A stretch of 9,182 nt of DNA from Bacteroidota bacterium (GCA_023393375.1 JAEWLI010000157.1:1-9182); one strand, 5' to 3'. Positions 1 to 6,949 are shown, numbered from the stretch's first letter. The notes: a model not told the origin generated them from the sequence alone. Program-made: numbers and translations.

Positions 1-605
1 GTGAAGGGATTGCCTGGGCATCAGAAAAAGTAGACTTACAGGGTTTTTTCGAAATACAATTTGTTATTTATCTGGGTGATAAGGACGAATTTGGTGCTGA
101 TGGAATTGCATTTGTTATACATAATGACCGAAGGCAGTTTGAAGCATATGGTACTTATGGTGAAGGATTGGGGTTCGGCAGGTGGAGGCATGATATAGTG
201 GCCGGGACTTTTATAGCACCATCCATTGCAATCGAGTTTGATACTTATCAAAACAGGGTTCAGAATGATCCATCTTCAGATCATGTGGCATATTTGGAAA
301 ATGGCAGCAGCTATCATGAAACCTATTGGAATAACAATGATGACAATTTCAATCTCGAGGATGATAAGTTGCATGATTTCAGGTTTCGCTGGGAACCAGA
401 ATTGCATCGGATATCAGTTTATTTAGATGGTGAGTTGGTATATCAGGGAGTAAGGGATTTAATAGAAGATATTTTTAAGGGCAACTCCAAGGTGATATGG
501 GGATTTACCGCATCAACCGGAAGAAAATATAATCTGCAATATTTCTGTTTAAAACGTATGGCGTTCGATCAATTGCACGAATCCCAGTTTTTAGTTGAAA
601 AATAG
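1..605 (+). CDS. L-type (legume-like) lectin domain protein, C-terminal part
   Basis: The frame is open from the left edge (first full codon at 3) to a TAG at 603-605, giving 200 visible residues; the start lies outside the window. The visible part is almost entirely a bacterial L-type lectin fold. It contains the strand FFEIQFVIYL (residues 15-24), the loop GADGIAFVIHND (31-42) and the metal/sugar-binding strand AIEFDTYQN (76-84). DPSSDHVAYLENG follows at 89-101, and a closing strand around IWGFTASTG (165-173). The E-x-D-x-Y-x-N pattern followed by D and H matches the Ca/Mn ligands of this family. Such domains bind carbohydrate and in Bacteroidota usually sit in secreted or surface proteins, so extracellular glycan binding is inferred. 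Only about 27 residues follow the domain, so no C-terminal sorting domain is seen; any signal peptide or other domain must lie upstream. Confidence is high for the fold and low for the ligand. Confidence 0.85.
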   Translation, partial: EGIAWASEKVDLQGFFEIQFVIYLGDKDEFGADGIAFVIHNDRRQFEAYGTYGEGLGFGRWRHDIVAGTFIAPSIAIEFDTYQNRVQNDPSSDHVAYLENGSSYHETYWNNNDDNFNLEDDKLHDFRFRWEPELHRISVYLDGELVYQGVRDLIEDIFKGNSKVIWGFTASTGRKYNLQYFCLKRMAFDQLHESQFLVEK

Positions 606-680
606 TTCATTGTAAACTGAACATTATATGTATGTACACGTATATTTAGCTTATTCATTTAAACATAATTTATTAATCCC

Positions 681-1289
681 ATGAAAGTAAAATTTTTATT
701 AATTGCATTAATGTTCCCGGTTGTTTTAATGGCAAATGGGTTAGAAAAGAACAAAACTGAAACTTATAAAGTGAATCCCAATGAGAGCAAAGTAGAATGG
801 GATGGTAAAAAAGTGGGAGGTTCTCACAATGGTGAAATCGACATTAAAGAGGGCTATCTTGAAACAGATGGGAAATCCATCAAAGGTGGCAAATTCGAAA
901 TAGATATGAATTCAATTACTTGTCTTGATTTAACAGATGAGGGCACCAATCAACGACTGGTAGGCCATTTGAAATCTGATGATTTTTTTGGAACTGATAA
1001 CCATCCTGTGTCTTCACTGGTCATCACAAAAGCAGTGCACAAAGGTGGTAATAATTATGAAATCACTGGTGATCTGACCATTAAAGACATCACACATGAG
1101 ATTGTTTTTCCTGCTACAGTGCAATGGGCTAAAGACAAAGTAACAGCCGTGGCCGATATGAAAGTAGATCGTACAAACTATGATATCAAATTCAGGTCAG
1201 GTAAATTTTTTGATAGTTTAGGTGACAAGTTGATTTATGATGACTTTACATTAAAAGTTAAATTGGTTGCAAATCAAAATGCTCTTTGA
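681..1289 (+). CDS. YceI-family periplasmic lipid-binding-like protein
   Basis: This 202-residue protein starts with a typical signal peptide: MKVKF, a hydrophobic core LLIALMFPVVL, and probable cleavage after MANG (about residue 19). The mature part is one YceI domain, about residues 28-198. Its pattern begins YKVNPNESKVEWDGKKVGGSHNG, with a region of alternating strands, then an ITGDLTIKDITHEIVFP segment (about 128-145), the most family-specific stretch. YceI proteins are small lipocalin-like beta barrels that bind polyisoprenoid or similar amphiphiles in the periplasm; the ligand here is unknown. The length is normal. The ATG has no evident Shine-Dalgarno sequence, common in Bacteroidota. 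The gene lies 75 bases after the lectin gene on the same strand and ends in its own terminator. Co-transcription with the lectin gene is possible but not shown. Confidence 0.9.
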   Translation: MKVKFLLIALMFPVVLMANGLEKNKTETYKVNPNESKVEWDGKKVGGSHNGEIDIKEGYLETDGKSIKGGKFEIDMNSITCLDLTDEGTNQRLVGHLKSDDFFGTDNHPVSSLVITKAVHKGGNNYEITGDLTIKDITHEIVFPATVQWAKDKVTAVADMKVDRTNYDIKFRSGKFFDSLGDKLIYDDFTLKVKLVANQNAL

Positions 1290-1314
1290 TGATTAGATGG
1301 GTTGAGGGGCTAGG

Positions 1315-1344
1315 AAAACCGTACCGAAAGGTGCGGTTTTTTTT
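1315..1344 (+). terminator. Rho-independent terminator after the YceI gene
   Basis: An 11-bp stem, AAAACCGTACC / GGTGCGGTTTT (one T-G wobble), is capped by a GAAA tetraloop and runs into eight T residues. It sits 25 bases after the YceI stop and points in the same direction, so it should end the + strand transcript. Confidence 0.9.
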
Positions 1345-1667
1345 GTTTACGACTCCTTAATCTTTTTCGCCTGTATCGTTTTCATCAATTTGTACGACCC
1401 AGGCTGTTTTGGGGAATCTTATGCTATAAACATATAAACTCTTCAGGTTCAAAGACGGCAGTCCCGCGCGGCGAGCGCAAAGCTTGAGAAAGAACTGCAA
1501 AATTAAATTTTGCAATACGTAATTCAGGAATAAACTAGCAAACCCTAAATAAGATTCACTACTTACAATTTGGTATTACTTGCAACAGCCAATTCGACCT
1601 CTAATTATATGTTAATGTATATGTGCTTATATTTATATACAATGTGACAAACAGGAAGTGCGGTTAT
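1345..1667. other. Non-coding stretch between YceI terminator and cyclase gene
   Basis: No convincing gene is seen on either strand. The stretch holds a 19-base palindrome (1496-1514) and a small GC-rich island around 1453-1480 in otherwise AT-rich sequence. A 9-base inverted repeat, GAATCTTAT (1414-1422) and ATAAGATTC (1549-1557), brackets both. GCGGCGAGCGCA at 1468-1479 recurs exactly at 6880-6891 in the repeat element after the tRNA. A short remnant of a mobile or repetitive element is one reading. No terminator with a T-run is visible for the - strand cyclase gene that ends at 1668. Confidence 0.5.
1496..1514. repeat. Perfect 19-base palindrome
   Basis: TGCAAAATT - A - AATTTTGCA is a perfect 9-bp inverted repeat around one central base. 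It has no T-run after the stem, so it is a poor terminator. It could be an operator-like site or part of a degenerate repeat; no gene start lies within 150 bases. Confidence 0.7.
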
Positions 1668-2309
1668 TTATTCAATATTCCTTAATAATACCCTTGCTGG
1701 TGCACCATCAGCACCCTTGATTTTTAATGGCATACAAATCATCTCATATATGCCACCAGGTATACCTGAAAGTAAAAGTCCTTCCAAAATGAGGATTTCC
1801 GAACCCAAAAGCATTTTATGGACAGTTTCACCTTGATGAGGATGTGCTATGGACAGGTAATCAATCCCTACCATCGATACCCCTTGTTCAATCAAATGAT
1901 CTGCAGCACTTTCATCCAGATATACATAATCTTCTAAAAAAGGCAACATCGTCCAGTCAATATCTGAATTTTTGGTTTTGAAGAAAATCTTATCATTATC
2001 CCGGATTTGATAAGATGCCAGCACATCGCCCTTGATGACAGGAACATCGGTTTCTATCACAATCACTCGTCCCATTAACCTCTCCAATGCTATTTCATCA
2101 ATAGCTAATCCGTTTTCAAAATAATGTATGGGCGCATCGAGGTGGGTACCCGAATGCGCACTTAAAGAAAGGGTTGTCAGATTGTATCCATCAGTGGATA
2201 CAGCAGAAATCTTTTTGATTTCAACCTTCGGATCACCCGGCCAAACCACCAACTCCGGACTGAGGGTGGTACTGATATCAATCCATTCACTGTTGATCTC
2301 TTTTTTCAT
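1668..2309 (-). CDS. Cyclase / kynurenine-formamidase-like metal hydrolase
   Basis: This 213-residue protein has the hallmark motif HSGTHLDAPIH at residues 52-62 of the cyclase family (PF04199). The inferred metal ligands H52, H56, D58, H164 and E176 match the spacing of bacterial kynurenine formamidase KynB (H-x3-H-x-D, later H and E twelve apart). WPGD (23-26) near the N-terminus and GIDYLSI (148-154) also fit. The family hydrolyses amide or ester bonds of small molecules in the cytoplasm; no signal peptide is seen. The substrate cannot be set from sequence, because no tryptophan-degradation genes are present, so kynB is not assigned. The length is normal and the start is an ATG. It lies 114 bases after the transporter gene on the same strand, so it may have its own promoter or be the tail of the purC operon. 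Confidence 0.88.
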   Translation of the reverse strand: MKKEINSEWIDISTTLSPELVVWPGDPKVEIKKISAVSTDGYNLTTLSLSAHSGTHLDAPIHYFENGLAIDEIALERLMGRVIVIETDVPVIKGDVLASYQIRDNDKIFFKTKNSDIDWTMLPFLEDYVYLDESAADHLIEQGVSMVGIDYLSIAHPHQGETVHKMLLGSEILILEGLLLSGIPGGIYEMICMPLKIKGADGAPARVLLRNIE

Positions 2310-2364
2310 AATTTTAATATTAACTCTAAATGGATATAATATGACCTGTAAAGCACTTTTGATA

Positions 2365-2396
2365 ATTAAATATGGAGAAACCGTAGATTCTTCAAA
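2365..2396 (-). promoter_or_regulatory. Weak candidate promoter for the cyclase gene
   Basis: Read on the - strand, TTTG (2396-2393) is followed after 20 bases by TATTTAAT (2372-2365). This is only a partial match to the Bacteroidota -33 TTTG / -7 TAnnTTTG pattern. It would place the transcript start about 50 bases before the cyclase ATG. The match is poor and the region AT-rich, so chance is a real possibility. Confidence 0.22.
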
Positions 2397-2423
2397 TTAC
2401 AACCTTTTTCCTATCCCATCTGT

Positions 2424-3233
2424 TTAGATATCAATTCTATCAGTTTTCATGTCTATAAAAGCTATTCCAGATGTAGCTTCTGTCCTCATGGTATCAGCAG
2501 TCCTTTTCCCCAAATACCAGTCGATCAGAAAATGTGCCAGGTAAATAACAGGTGTGAGCAGAATGGCAATGACAAATTTATAAGCATAATTAATAACTCC
2601 CACCGATATCACCTGCTGAATACTCCAATTCCCAAATACATAAAATGCAATCGTCAATACGACAAAACTATCCACTAGTTGCGATACTAACGTAGATCCT
2701 GTGGCCCTTAGCCAGACCTTTCGATTTCCGGTCAGTCGGCGCAGGTACTGGAAGATTGATGCGTCAAGCAACTGGCCAATTAAAAATGCAATCAATGAAC
2801 CGATAATGATACCCAACCCCTGCTGATAAACTTGCGAAAAGGCATAATTGATATCAAATGGATTGCCAGTTGGATCAGTATTGTTTACATCTAACCAAAA
2901 TGGGGCAGGTGGGAGGTAAATGACCACTGATATCACAATAAAAGCGAATGCAATCAATCCGGCAGCCAGATAACTAATTTTTCTGACAGCATTTTTTCCA
3001 AAATATTCATTGATTACATCAGTTGTTACGAATACGATAGGCCATATAACTACACCTGCAGTAAGATTAATGTCCAGCAACAAATTATCAAACAATCGGA
3101 TTTGTGCCGGAGGTAAATTCCAGATGGCTTCTAATGAAAAGATTTTTGCCCCTATCAATTCGGCAAGTATAGCATTGGTCAAAAAAATGCCGAACAACAC
3201 AAGCAGGAGATTATTCTTTTTATTGGTATTCAA
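2424..3233 (-). CDS. yhhQ: Queuosine precursor transporter (YhhQ / QPTR family)
   Basis: This 269-residue integral membrane protein has about six hydrophobic segments, roughly residues 8-32, 55-72, 86-106, 138-157, 180-200 and 207-237. It carries family-typical motifs: DVINEYFGK at 72-80, QLLDASIFQYLRRLTG at 154-169, WLR at 174-176 and SQLVDS at 184-189. YhhQ proteins import the queuosine precursors preQ0/preQ1 used to modify the wobble base of GUN-anticodon tRNAs. Residues 109-125 hold an extra loop between membrane segments, and a polar tail of about 25 residues ends the protein, making it somewhat longer than E. coli YhhQ (about 220). The start is TTG (3233-3231): no ATG or GTG lies between it and the in-frame TGA at 3242-3240, and the first membrane segment begins at once. 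It starts 11 bases after the rnz stop, so co-transcription is likely. Confidence 0.9.
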   Translation of the reverse strand: MNTNKKNNLLLVLFGIFLTNAILAELIGAKIFSLEAIWNLPPAQIRLFDNLLLDINLTAGVVIWPIVFVTTDVINEYFGKNAVRKISYLAAGLIAFAFIVISVVIYLPPAPFWLDVNNTDPTGNPFDINYAFSQVYQQGLGIIIGSLIAFLIGQLLDASIFQYLRRLTGNRKVWLRATGSTLVSQLVDSFVVLTIAFYVFGNWSIQQVISVGVINYAYKFVIAILLTPVIYLAHFLIDWYLGKRTADTMRTEATSGIAFIDMKTDRIDI

Positions 3234-3244
3234 AGCTTGTCAAC

Positions 3245-4162
3245 TTATGGTTCTAATACTATACTTTCACCTTCTTTGGATAATACCGTCTCCGGAAATA
3301 TTCTTTTTGCTTCATTTAATAGCGGGTACAAGTCTTTGTACCGGATGGAATAATGGCCGAGAATGAGTTTGGACACACCCGCTTTTGCAGCAATACTGGC
3401 CGCCTGAGCAGCAGTTGAGTGAAAGGTATCCTTCGCCCTGTCTGCCATTTCGTTGGTAAAAGTGGATTCATGATACAACAGATCTACATCTTTTATTTGG
3501 GGAACAATGCTTTCATCATAAATGGTATCAGAACAATAGGCAAATGAAAAGGACTTTTTAGCAGGCAGGGTCAACATTTCATTTTTATATAAGATGTTGC
3601 CCTCATCATCCAATATGTCCTGCCCTTTTTTTAATAAAGCAATATTTTTAAGGCTGATATTTTCCGGCAAGGCTTCCTTGTTGATTTTATTGGGTTTGGG
3701 TTTCTCCCTGAACAGGAATCCATTGCATCTAATACCATGCGAAAGGGGTATGGTGTGCACGGTGAGTATTTCATTTTCATAAATTAATTCAGGATGATCC
3801 TTTTCCAAGGCATGAAAAATGATCCTGAAATTCAGATAAGATTCCGAATACTTTAGGCTGGTGGTGATGATTTCCGACAAACCAAAAGGAGCGAAGATGT
3901 GCAAATCTTTTGCTCTCCTGAAAAGATGCATAGTCGAAATTAATCCCATCAAGCCAAAAAAATGATCACCATGCAGATGGCTGATGAATATATGGTTGAT
4001 TTTGTTGAGTTTTACATTATACCGGGCCAGTTGCATCTGTGTGCCCTCCCCACAATCAATCAAAAACCGGTAATTGTTGATGTATAACAATTGAGAGGTT
4101 TGATTCCGATTATGAGCAGGAGCTGCCGAGTTAGAACCGAGTATTTTTAATTTAAAAGTCAA
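3245..4162 (-). CDS. rnz: Ribonuclease Z (tRNA 3'-processing endonuclease)
   Basis: This 305-residue metallo-beta-lactamase-fold enzyme removes the 3' trailer of tRNA precursors in the cytoplasm, leaving the discriminator base ready for CCA addition. The N-terminus FKLKILGSNSAAP is typical of the family. The zinc-site motif SHLHGDH is at residues 61-67. The remaining ligands fit too: H142 in LSHG, D212 in CSDT, and H270 in GHYSIRY. All match the spacing of known short-form RNase Z. Residues about 150-205 hold the expected substrate-arm region with KKG at 178-180. The start is TTG (4162-4160). It is chosen because MTFKLKILG aligns with the usual family N-terminus and no ATG or GTG occurs in frame before the upstream STAS gene. 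It lies 35 bases after the STAS gene and 11 before the transporter. The CCA-less tRNA-Ser in this window is a natural substrate. Confidence 0.95.
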   Translation of the reverse strand: MTFKLKILGSNSAAPAHNRNQTSQLLYINNYRFLIDCGEGTQMQLARYNVKLNKINHIFISHLHGDHFFGLMGLISTMHLFRRAKDLHIFAPFGLSEIITTSLKYSESYLNFRIIFHALEKDHPELIYENEILTVHTIPLSHGIRCNGFLFREKPKPNKINKEALPENISLKNIALLKKGQDILDDEGNILYKNEMLTLPAKKSFSFAYCSDTIYDESIVPQIKDVDLLYHESTFTNEMADRAKDTFHSTAAQAASIAAKAGVSKLILGHYSIRYKDLYPLLNEAKRIFPETVLSKEGESIVLEP

Positions 4163-4197
4163 ATTGAGGGTCTCTGTAAAATGGAAACAATTCTGAT

Positions 4198-4590
4198 TTA
4201 GTCTTCTTCATCATCATCATCACCAGAAGTAAAATCTTTTTCCAATTCATGCATCAAAACCAGATCTACCGCTTCTTCCACTGTATTCAGTATATTCAGT
4301 ACGCTATCCAATTGGGAAATACGGATAAGTTTCATCACATGTTCAGTAGGGCCAGCCAGCACAAATAAACCGTCCTCATCACCAAAAACCCTATTGCCCA
4401 CCAATATGGCACTCAACCCCGACGAATCGGTATACCGTACCGACGACAGGTCTATGATCAGGTTTTTAATTCCTTCGGCATTTAAGGTCACAAACTCTGA
4501 TTTAAGTTTGGGTGCCAGTGTAGTATCCAATTTGTCCTCATCCAGTTTCAGGATGCAATACTTTTCTTCTTTATTTATAGAATATTTCAT
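4198..4590 (-). CDS. STAS-domain protein (anti-sigma factor antagonist type)
   Basis: This 130-residue protein is a single STAS domain (about residues 1-112) with an acidic tail, FTSGDDDDEED. The key motif YTDSSGLSAIL is at residues 53-63. S57, the second serine of DSSGL, corresponds to the residue phosphorylated in SpoIIAA-type anti-anti-sigma factors. Such proteins normally switch partners with an anti-sigma kinase in the cytoplasm. No partner kinase, phosphatase or sigma factor is in this window, so the pathway is unknown. The placement before RNase Z is, from memory, recurrent in Bacteroidota; that is family knowledge, not checked here. The start is an ATG, 33 bases after purC, in what looks like one operon. 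Confidence is high for the domain and low for the process controlled. Confidence 0.9.
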   Translation of the reverse strand: MKYSINKEEKYCILKLDEDKLDTTLAPKLKSEFVTLNAEGIKNLIIDLSSVRYTDSSGLSAILVGNRVFGDEDGLFVLAGPTEHVMKLIRISQLDSVLNILNTVEEAVDLVLMHELEKDFTSGDDDDEED

Positions 4591-4623
4591 AATGTATTTC
4601 TTATTAAAAAATTTTATTCGAAT

Positions 4624-5559
4624 TTAAATATTTTGTTCAATAGCTTTAAAAATTCCTTCAAGATTATCCCCGTCATCTGCTTTTTGCAGGGGTTCTCCGG
4701 TCACCTGTTCAAATAGTTCTACATACCTTTCAGAAATGGCATTTACAATTTCATCTGTCATTTCAGGAATTGTTTGTCCATCTTTGCCCTGAAAACCATT
4801 GGCTATTAACCACTGCCTTACAAACTCCTTGCTCAATTGCTTCTGGGGTTCACCTTTTGATTGCCTTTCTTCATACCCTTCCATATAAAAGTAACGTGAA
4901 GAGTCAGGTGTATGAATTTCGTCGATCAACAAGATCTGGCCGTCAGATTTACCAAATTCATATTTTGTATCTACCAAAATCAATTGTTGTTGTCGCGCAA
5001 TTTCACTACCACGTTGATATAATTTTCTGGTATAATCCTCCAACTGGATATAATCCGCTTCTGCCACAATGCCTTGTTTGAGTATTTCTTCTCTCGAAAT
5101 GTCCATATCATGACCTTCTTTGGCTTTGGTAGTAGGTGTGATAATGGGTTCCGGAAGTTTGTCATTTTCCTTGAGACCTTCGGGCAATGGCACACCACAA
5201 AGCAATCTTTTGCCCTCGCGATACTCCCTCCAAGCGTGTCCAGCCAGATAACCCCTGATGACCATTTCCACGGGAAACGGTTCGCAGCGTATTCCTATTG
5301 ACACATTTGGATGGGGGGAAGAAACCAGCCAATTGGGAGTTATGTCGCGGGTAGCCTTCAGAAATTTTGCCGCTATTTGGTTCAATGCCTGGCCTTTGTA
5401 AGGGATGGCTTTGGGCAGGATCACATCAAATGCGGAAATCCTGTCAGTCGTGATCACGGCCATTTTATTTTGGAAATAATATACGTCCCTAACCTTGCCT
5501 TTGTAAAAGTCTGTCTGACCATTAAACCTAAAGTTGGTTTCTTTTATTGCGTTAGCCAT
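4624..5559 (-). CDS. purC: Phosphoribosylaminoimidazole-succinocarboxamide synthase (SAICAR synthetase)
   Basis: This 311-residue enzyme joins CAIR and aspartate with ATP to make SAICAR in de novo purine synthesis (EC 6.3.2.6), in the cytoplasm. The visible motifs are the nucleotide-binding start YKGKVRDVY (19-27), DRISAFDV (39-46), VIRGYLAGHAW (100-110), LVDTKYEFGK (195-204) and LIDEIHTPDSSRY (211-223). The last two correspond to the SAICAR synthetase signature regions. The length matches the longer PurC form found in Bacteroidota and yeast rather than the about 237-residue E. coli form. The start is an ATG. It is the first gene of the probable purC-STAS-rnz-yhhQ operon. No other purine gene, PurR-type operator or purine riboswitch was recognised upstream. 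Confidence 0.96.
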   Translation of the reverse strand: MANAIKETNFRFNGQTDFYKGKVRDVYYFQNKMAVITTDRISAFDVILPKAIPYKGQALNQIAAKFLKATRDITPNWLVSSPHPNVSIGIRCEPFPVEMVIRGYLAGHAWREYREGKRLLCGVPLPEGLKENDKLPEPIITPTTKAKEGHDMDISREEILKQGIVAEADYIQLEDYTRKLYQRGSEIARQQQLILVDTKYEFGKSDGQILLIDEIHTPDSSRYFYMEGYEERQSKGEPQKQLSKEFVRQWLIANGFQGKDGQTIPEMTDEIVNAISERYVELFEQVTGEPLQKADDGDNLEGIFKAIEQNI

Positions 5560-5687
5560 TTGAGCAAAAAATGTATAGTAAAAATGCTTTGCTAAAATAG
5601 TCGAAAAGATTTAAAATGGAAAGTGAAAAGCAGAATTACATGCAGCGGACTTATTTCTATGGCAGAAAGAGATCATTTTTTAGTTAA

Positions 5688-5798
5688 ATGAACAAGAGGT
5701 ATAATTTTCAAGTATACCATGAACCTAGTGAAGCGTGGGTCAAAGGCTTAATTGGCCTTATAAAAATGGCTTTAAAATTTTATAGAATGAGGCCTTAA
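5688..5798 (+). CDS. Possible 36-residue small protein, unrecognised
   Basis: An ATG-started frame encodes 36 residues beginning MNKRYNFQVYHEPSEAWVKG and ending in TAA. The second half alternates hydrophobic and basic residues (LIGLIKMALKFYRMRP) and could form a short amphipathic helix. It sits alone in the 280-base gap between purC and the HU-like gene, on the opposite strand to both. No Shine-Dalgarno sequence or clear promoter is seen. A frame this short can occur by chance in AT-rich DNA, so this is a weak call made mainly because the residue composition looks protein-like. Confidence 0.2.
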   Translation: MNKRYNFQVYHEPSEAWVKGLIGLIKMALKFYRMRP

Positions 5799-5839
5799 AA
5801 AAATCCCATTGTAATGGTTAGAACTTTTCTTATCCCAAT

Positions 5840-6535
5840 TTACTTTCTACGCCCTATCGGTTTTACAATCAACAATTTACTTTTACCTGATGGCCGCATT
5901 TTTTTGGGGTTGTCAAACATGCCTGTGGTAATGGTGAGATAACCAGCCCCTTCGGGCAAATCATCCGGCAGTTCGGCTACTATTTTATGGACACTATTGG
6001 TCAGAATATTTTCAATTTTAATTGTTTCTCCTGTCTTTTCCATACACAAGGAGAGGCTTTCCTGTTCTCCATTCCCTTGAAAAGGCCTTATTTTAAGAAA
6101 CTTACCCGAAATTTCAAGGATTCCTCCCGGGGTGATGAATTTATTGGTAGAATCCGACAGCAGGTCATGTACAAAATTGATTTTTACAGGATCTGGTTCC
6201 GGTTCGCCTTCCACCTTTACCACTTTTACATTTCGCATAGCCTCCTGTAATGCTTCCCCCGGTGTAGCCTGCACTTCATATTCGCCATTCTTGTCAATTT
6301 TACCGGTGGGCTTGATTAGCAGGAGAGGGGTATTTACGGTTTTACCTTCCTTTCTTGCCAGTTCGAATGCCGTAGTAAAGAAGTCGTAGATGATTTTTTT
6401 ATATTTATCCTTCATGGCAAAACCTCCCGGAAGTTCTGCTACTATGTCATCAATATCCAAAAGATCGCTATGGATCAGTTCGGCAACTTTTTTGCCAGGC
6501 TTTTTAGGGTCATCGATAAGTCGATACTTGATCAT
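5840..6535 (-). CDS. HU-like DNA-binding domain protein with DUF4469 IG-like C-terminus
   Basis: This 231-residue protein appears to have two domains. Residues 1 to about 80 resemble the HU-like N-terminal domain of Bacteroidota proteins (PF14848 type), ending in the hairpin-like EGKTVNTPLLLIKPTG (63-78). After a linker with EPEPDP (111-116), residues about 118-228 resemble the IG-like DUF4469 (PF14734 type). Its start, FITPGGILEISGKFLKI (133-149), is the most telling stretch. By family, DNA or chromatin binding is suggested, but the role is not established. There is no signal peptide, so it is probably cytoplasmic. The start is an ATG. It stands alone: the nearest - strand gene ends 280 bases away, and the tRNA-Ser on its other side is divergent. 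Domain assignment is from motif memory, not a search. Confidence 0.75.
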   Translation of the reverse strand: MIKYRLIDDPKKPGKKVAELIHSDLLDIDDIVAELPGGFAMKDKYKKIIYDFFTTAFELARKEGKTVNTPLLLIKPTGKIDKNGEYEVQATPGEALQEAMRNVKVVKVEGEPEPDPVKINFVHDLLSDSTNKFITPGGILEISGKFLKIRPFQGNGEQESLSLCMEKTGETIKIENILTNSVHKIVAELPDDLPEGAGYLTITTGMFDNPKKMRPSGKSKLLIVKPIGRRK

Positions 6536-6682
6536 ACTTTATCATTTTCAAGTAAGAAATGTAATATTCTAAAAAAAACGGGTAATAATCAAAATAGTTT
6601 TAAATACAATGTACGGGAGGCTAAATAGGATTGGTGTATACAATTAAAAATTATGTAGTTGTGCTTATTTTTTTAAAAGAAG

Positions 6683-6716
6683 TTTGTTGGACATATTTTT
6701 AATTTTCATATTTTTG
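6683..6716 (+). promoter_or_regulatory. Bacteroidota-type promoter for tRNA-Ser
   Basis: The -7 box TATTTTTG (6709-6716) matches the Bacteroidota consensus TAnnTTTG exactly. A -33 box is present as TTTG at 6683-6686 (spacer 22) or as TTG at 6687-6689 (spacer 19). The transcript would begin near 6723, about 25 bases before the mature tRNA. This is the best promoter match in the window and supports the taxonomic placement. Confidence 0.65.
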
Positions 6717-6748
6717 CACACCCAAACGTTAATTGTTGGGGAAAACAG

Positions 6749-6833
6749 AGAGAGTTGGCGGAGTGGTCGATCGCGGCGGTCTTGAAAACCGTTGACTGTA
6801 ACAGGTCCGGGGGTTCGAATCCCTCACTCTCTG
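6749..6833 (+). tRNA. tRNA-Ser(UGA)
   Basis: An 85-base class II tRNA. The acceptor stem AGAGAGT (6749-6755) pairs perfectly with ACTCTCT (6826-6832), and the discriminator base is G6833. The D-arm region TGGCGGAGTGG is typical of serine tRNAs. The anticodon loop CTTGAAA (6781-6787) carries TGA at 6783-6785. The long variable arm (6793-6808) can form a CTGT-A-ACAG hairpin. The T loop TTCGAAT is enclosed by GGGGG/CCCTC with one wobble pair. The 3' CCA is not encoded (GCAA follows), so processing by RNase Z and CCA addition is required. It reads UCA and, through wobble, other UCN serine codons. A promoter lies upstream and a terminator starts seven bases after the discriminator. Confidence 0.97.
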
Positions 6834-6839
6834 CAACTC

Positions 6840-6871
6840 AAAAGCCTGATGCGTAGCATCGGGCTTTTTTT
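6840..6871 (+). terminator. Rho-independent terminator of tRNA-Ser
   Basis: A 13-bp stem, AAAAGCCTGATGC / GCATCGGGCTTTT (one T-G wobble), with a GTA loop (6853-6855) runs into a seven-T tract (6865-6871). It points with the tRNA and is the left part of the nested inverted repeat at 6834-6955. Confidence 0.9.
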
Positions 6872-6876
6872 GTTAT

Positions 6877-6922
6877 GGAGCGGCGAGCGCAGCTCAGGCC
6901 GCGGAATAACAAAAAAAGCCCA
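6877..6922 (-). repeat. Terminator-plus-palindrome module, copy 1
   Basis: It shares 31 identical bases (6892-6922) with 7031-7061, plus a shared outer GGAGCGGC. On the - strand the unit reads GGGCTTTTTTTGTTATT, then a GC-rich palindrome of CCGCGG and CCTGAGC, ending GCTCC. This copy has a 9-base insertion (GAGCGCAGC) relative to copy 2, which extends the core hairpin. Confidence 0.85.
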
Positions 6923-6949
6923 GGCTGAGCGATAGCGAAGCAGGCTTTT
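6911..6949 (-). terminator. Opposite-facing terminator within the nested repeat
   Basis: Read on the - strand, AAAAGCC (6949-6943) pairs with GGCTTTT (6920-6914), inside a longer T-run ending at 6911. The loop (about 22 bases) is longer than ideal and contains a further short AGC/GCT pairing. It could stop - strand transcripts coming from the right, such as that of the gene at 7540-8994, though that gene ends about 590 bases away. Confidence 0.5.

Noticed and set aside
1347..1421. Short - strand frame reading QPGSYKLMKTIQAKKIKES before a stop
   Set aside because: It looks faintly like the end of a decayed gene, but only about 24 codons are open, it overlaps no recognisable domain, and nothing upstream continues it.
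5754..5802. GGCCTTATAAAA ... GGCCTTAAAAAA as a terminator for flanking genes
   Set aside because: The stem is only 5 bp outside a 5-base bulge, and on the - strand no T-run follows it, so it does not look like a working terminator.
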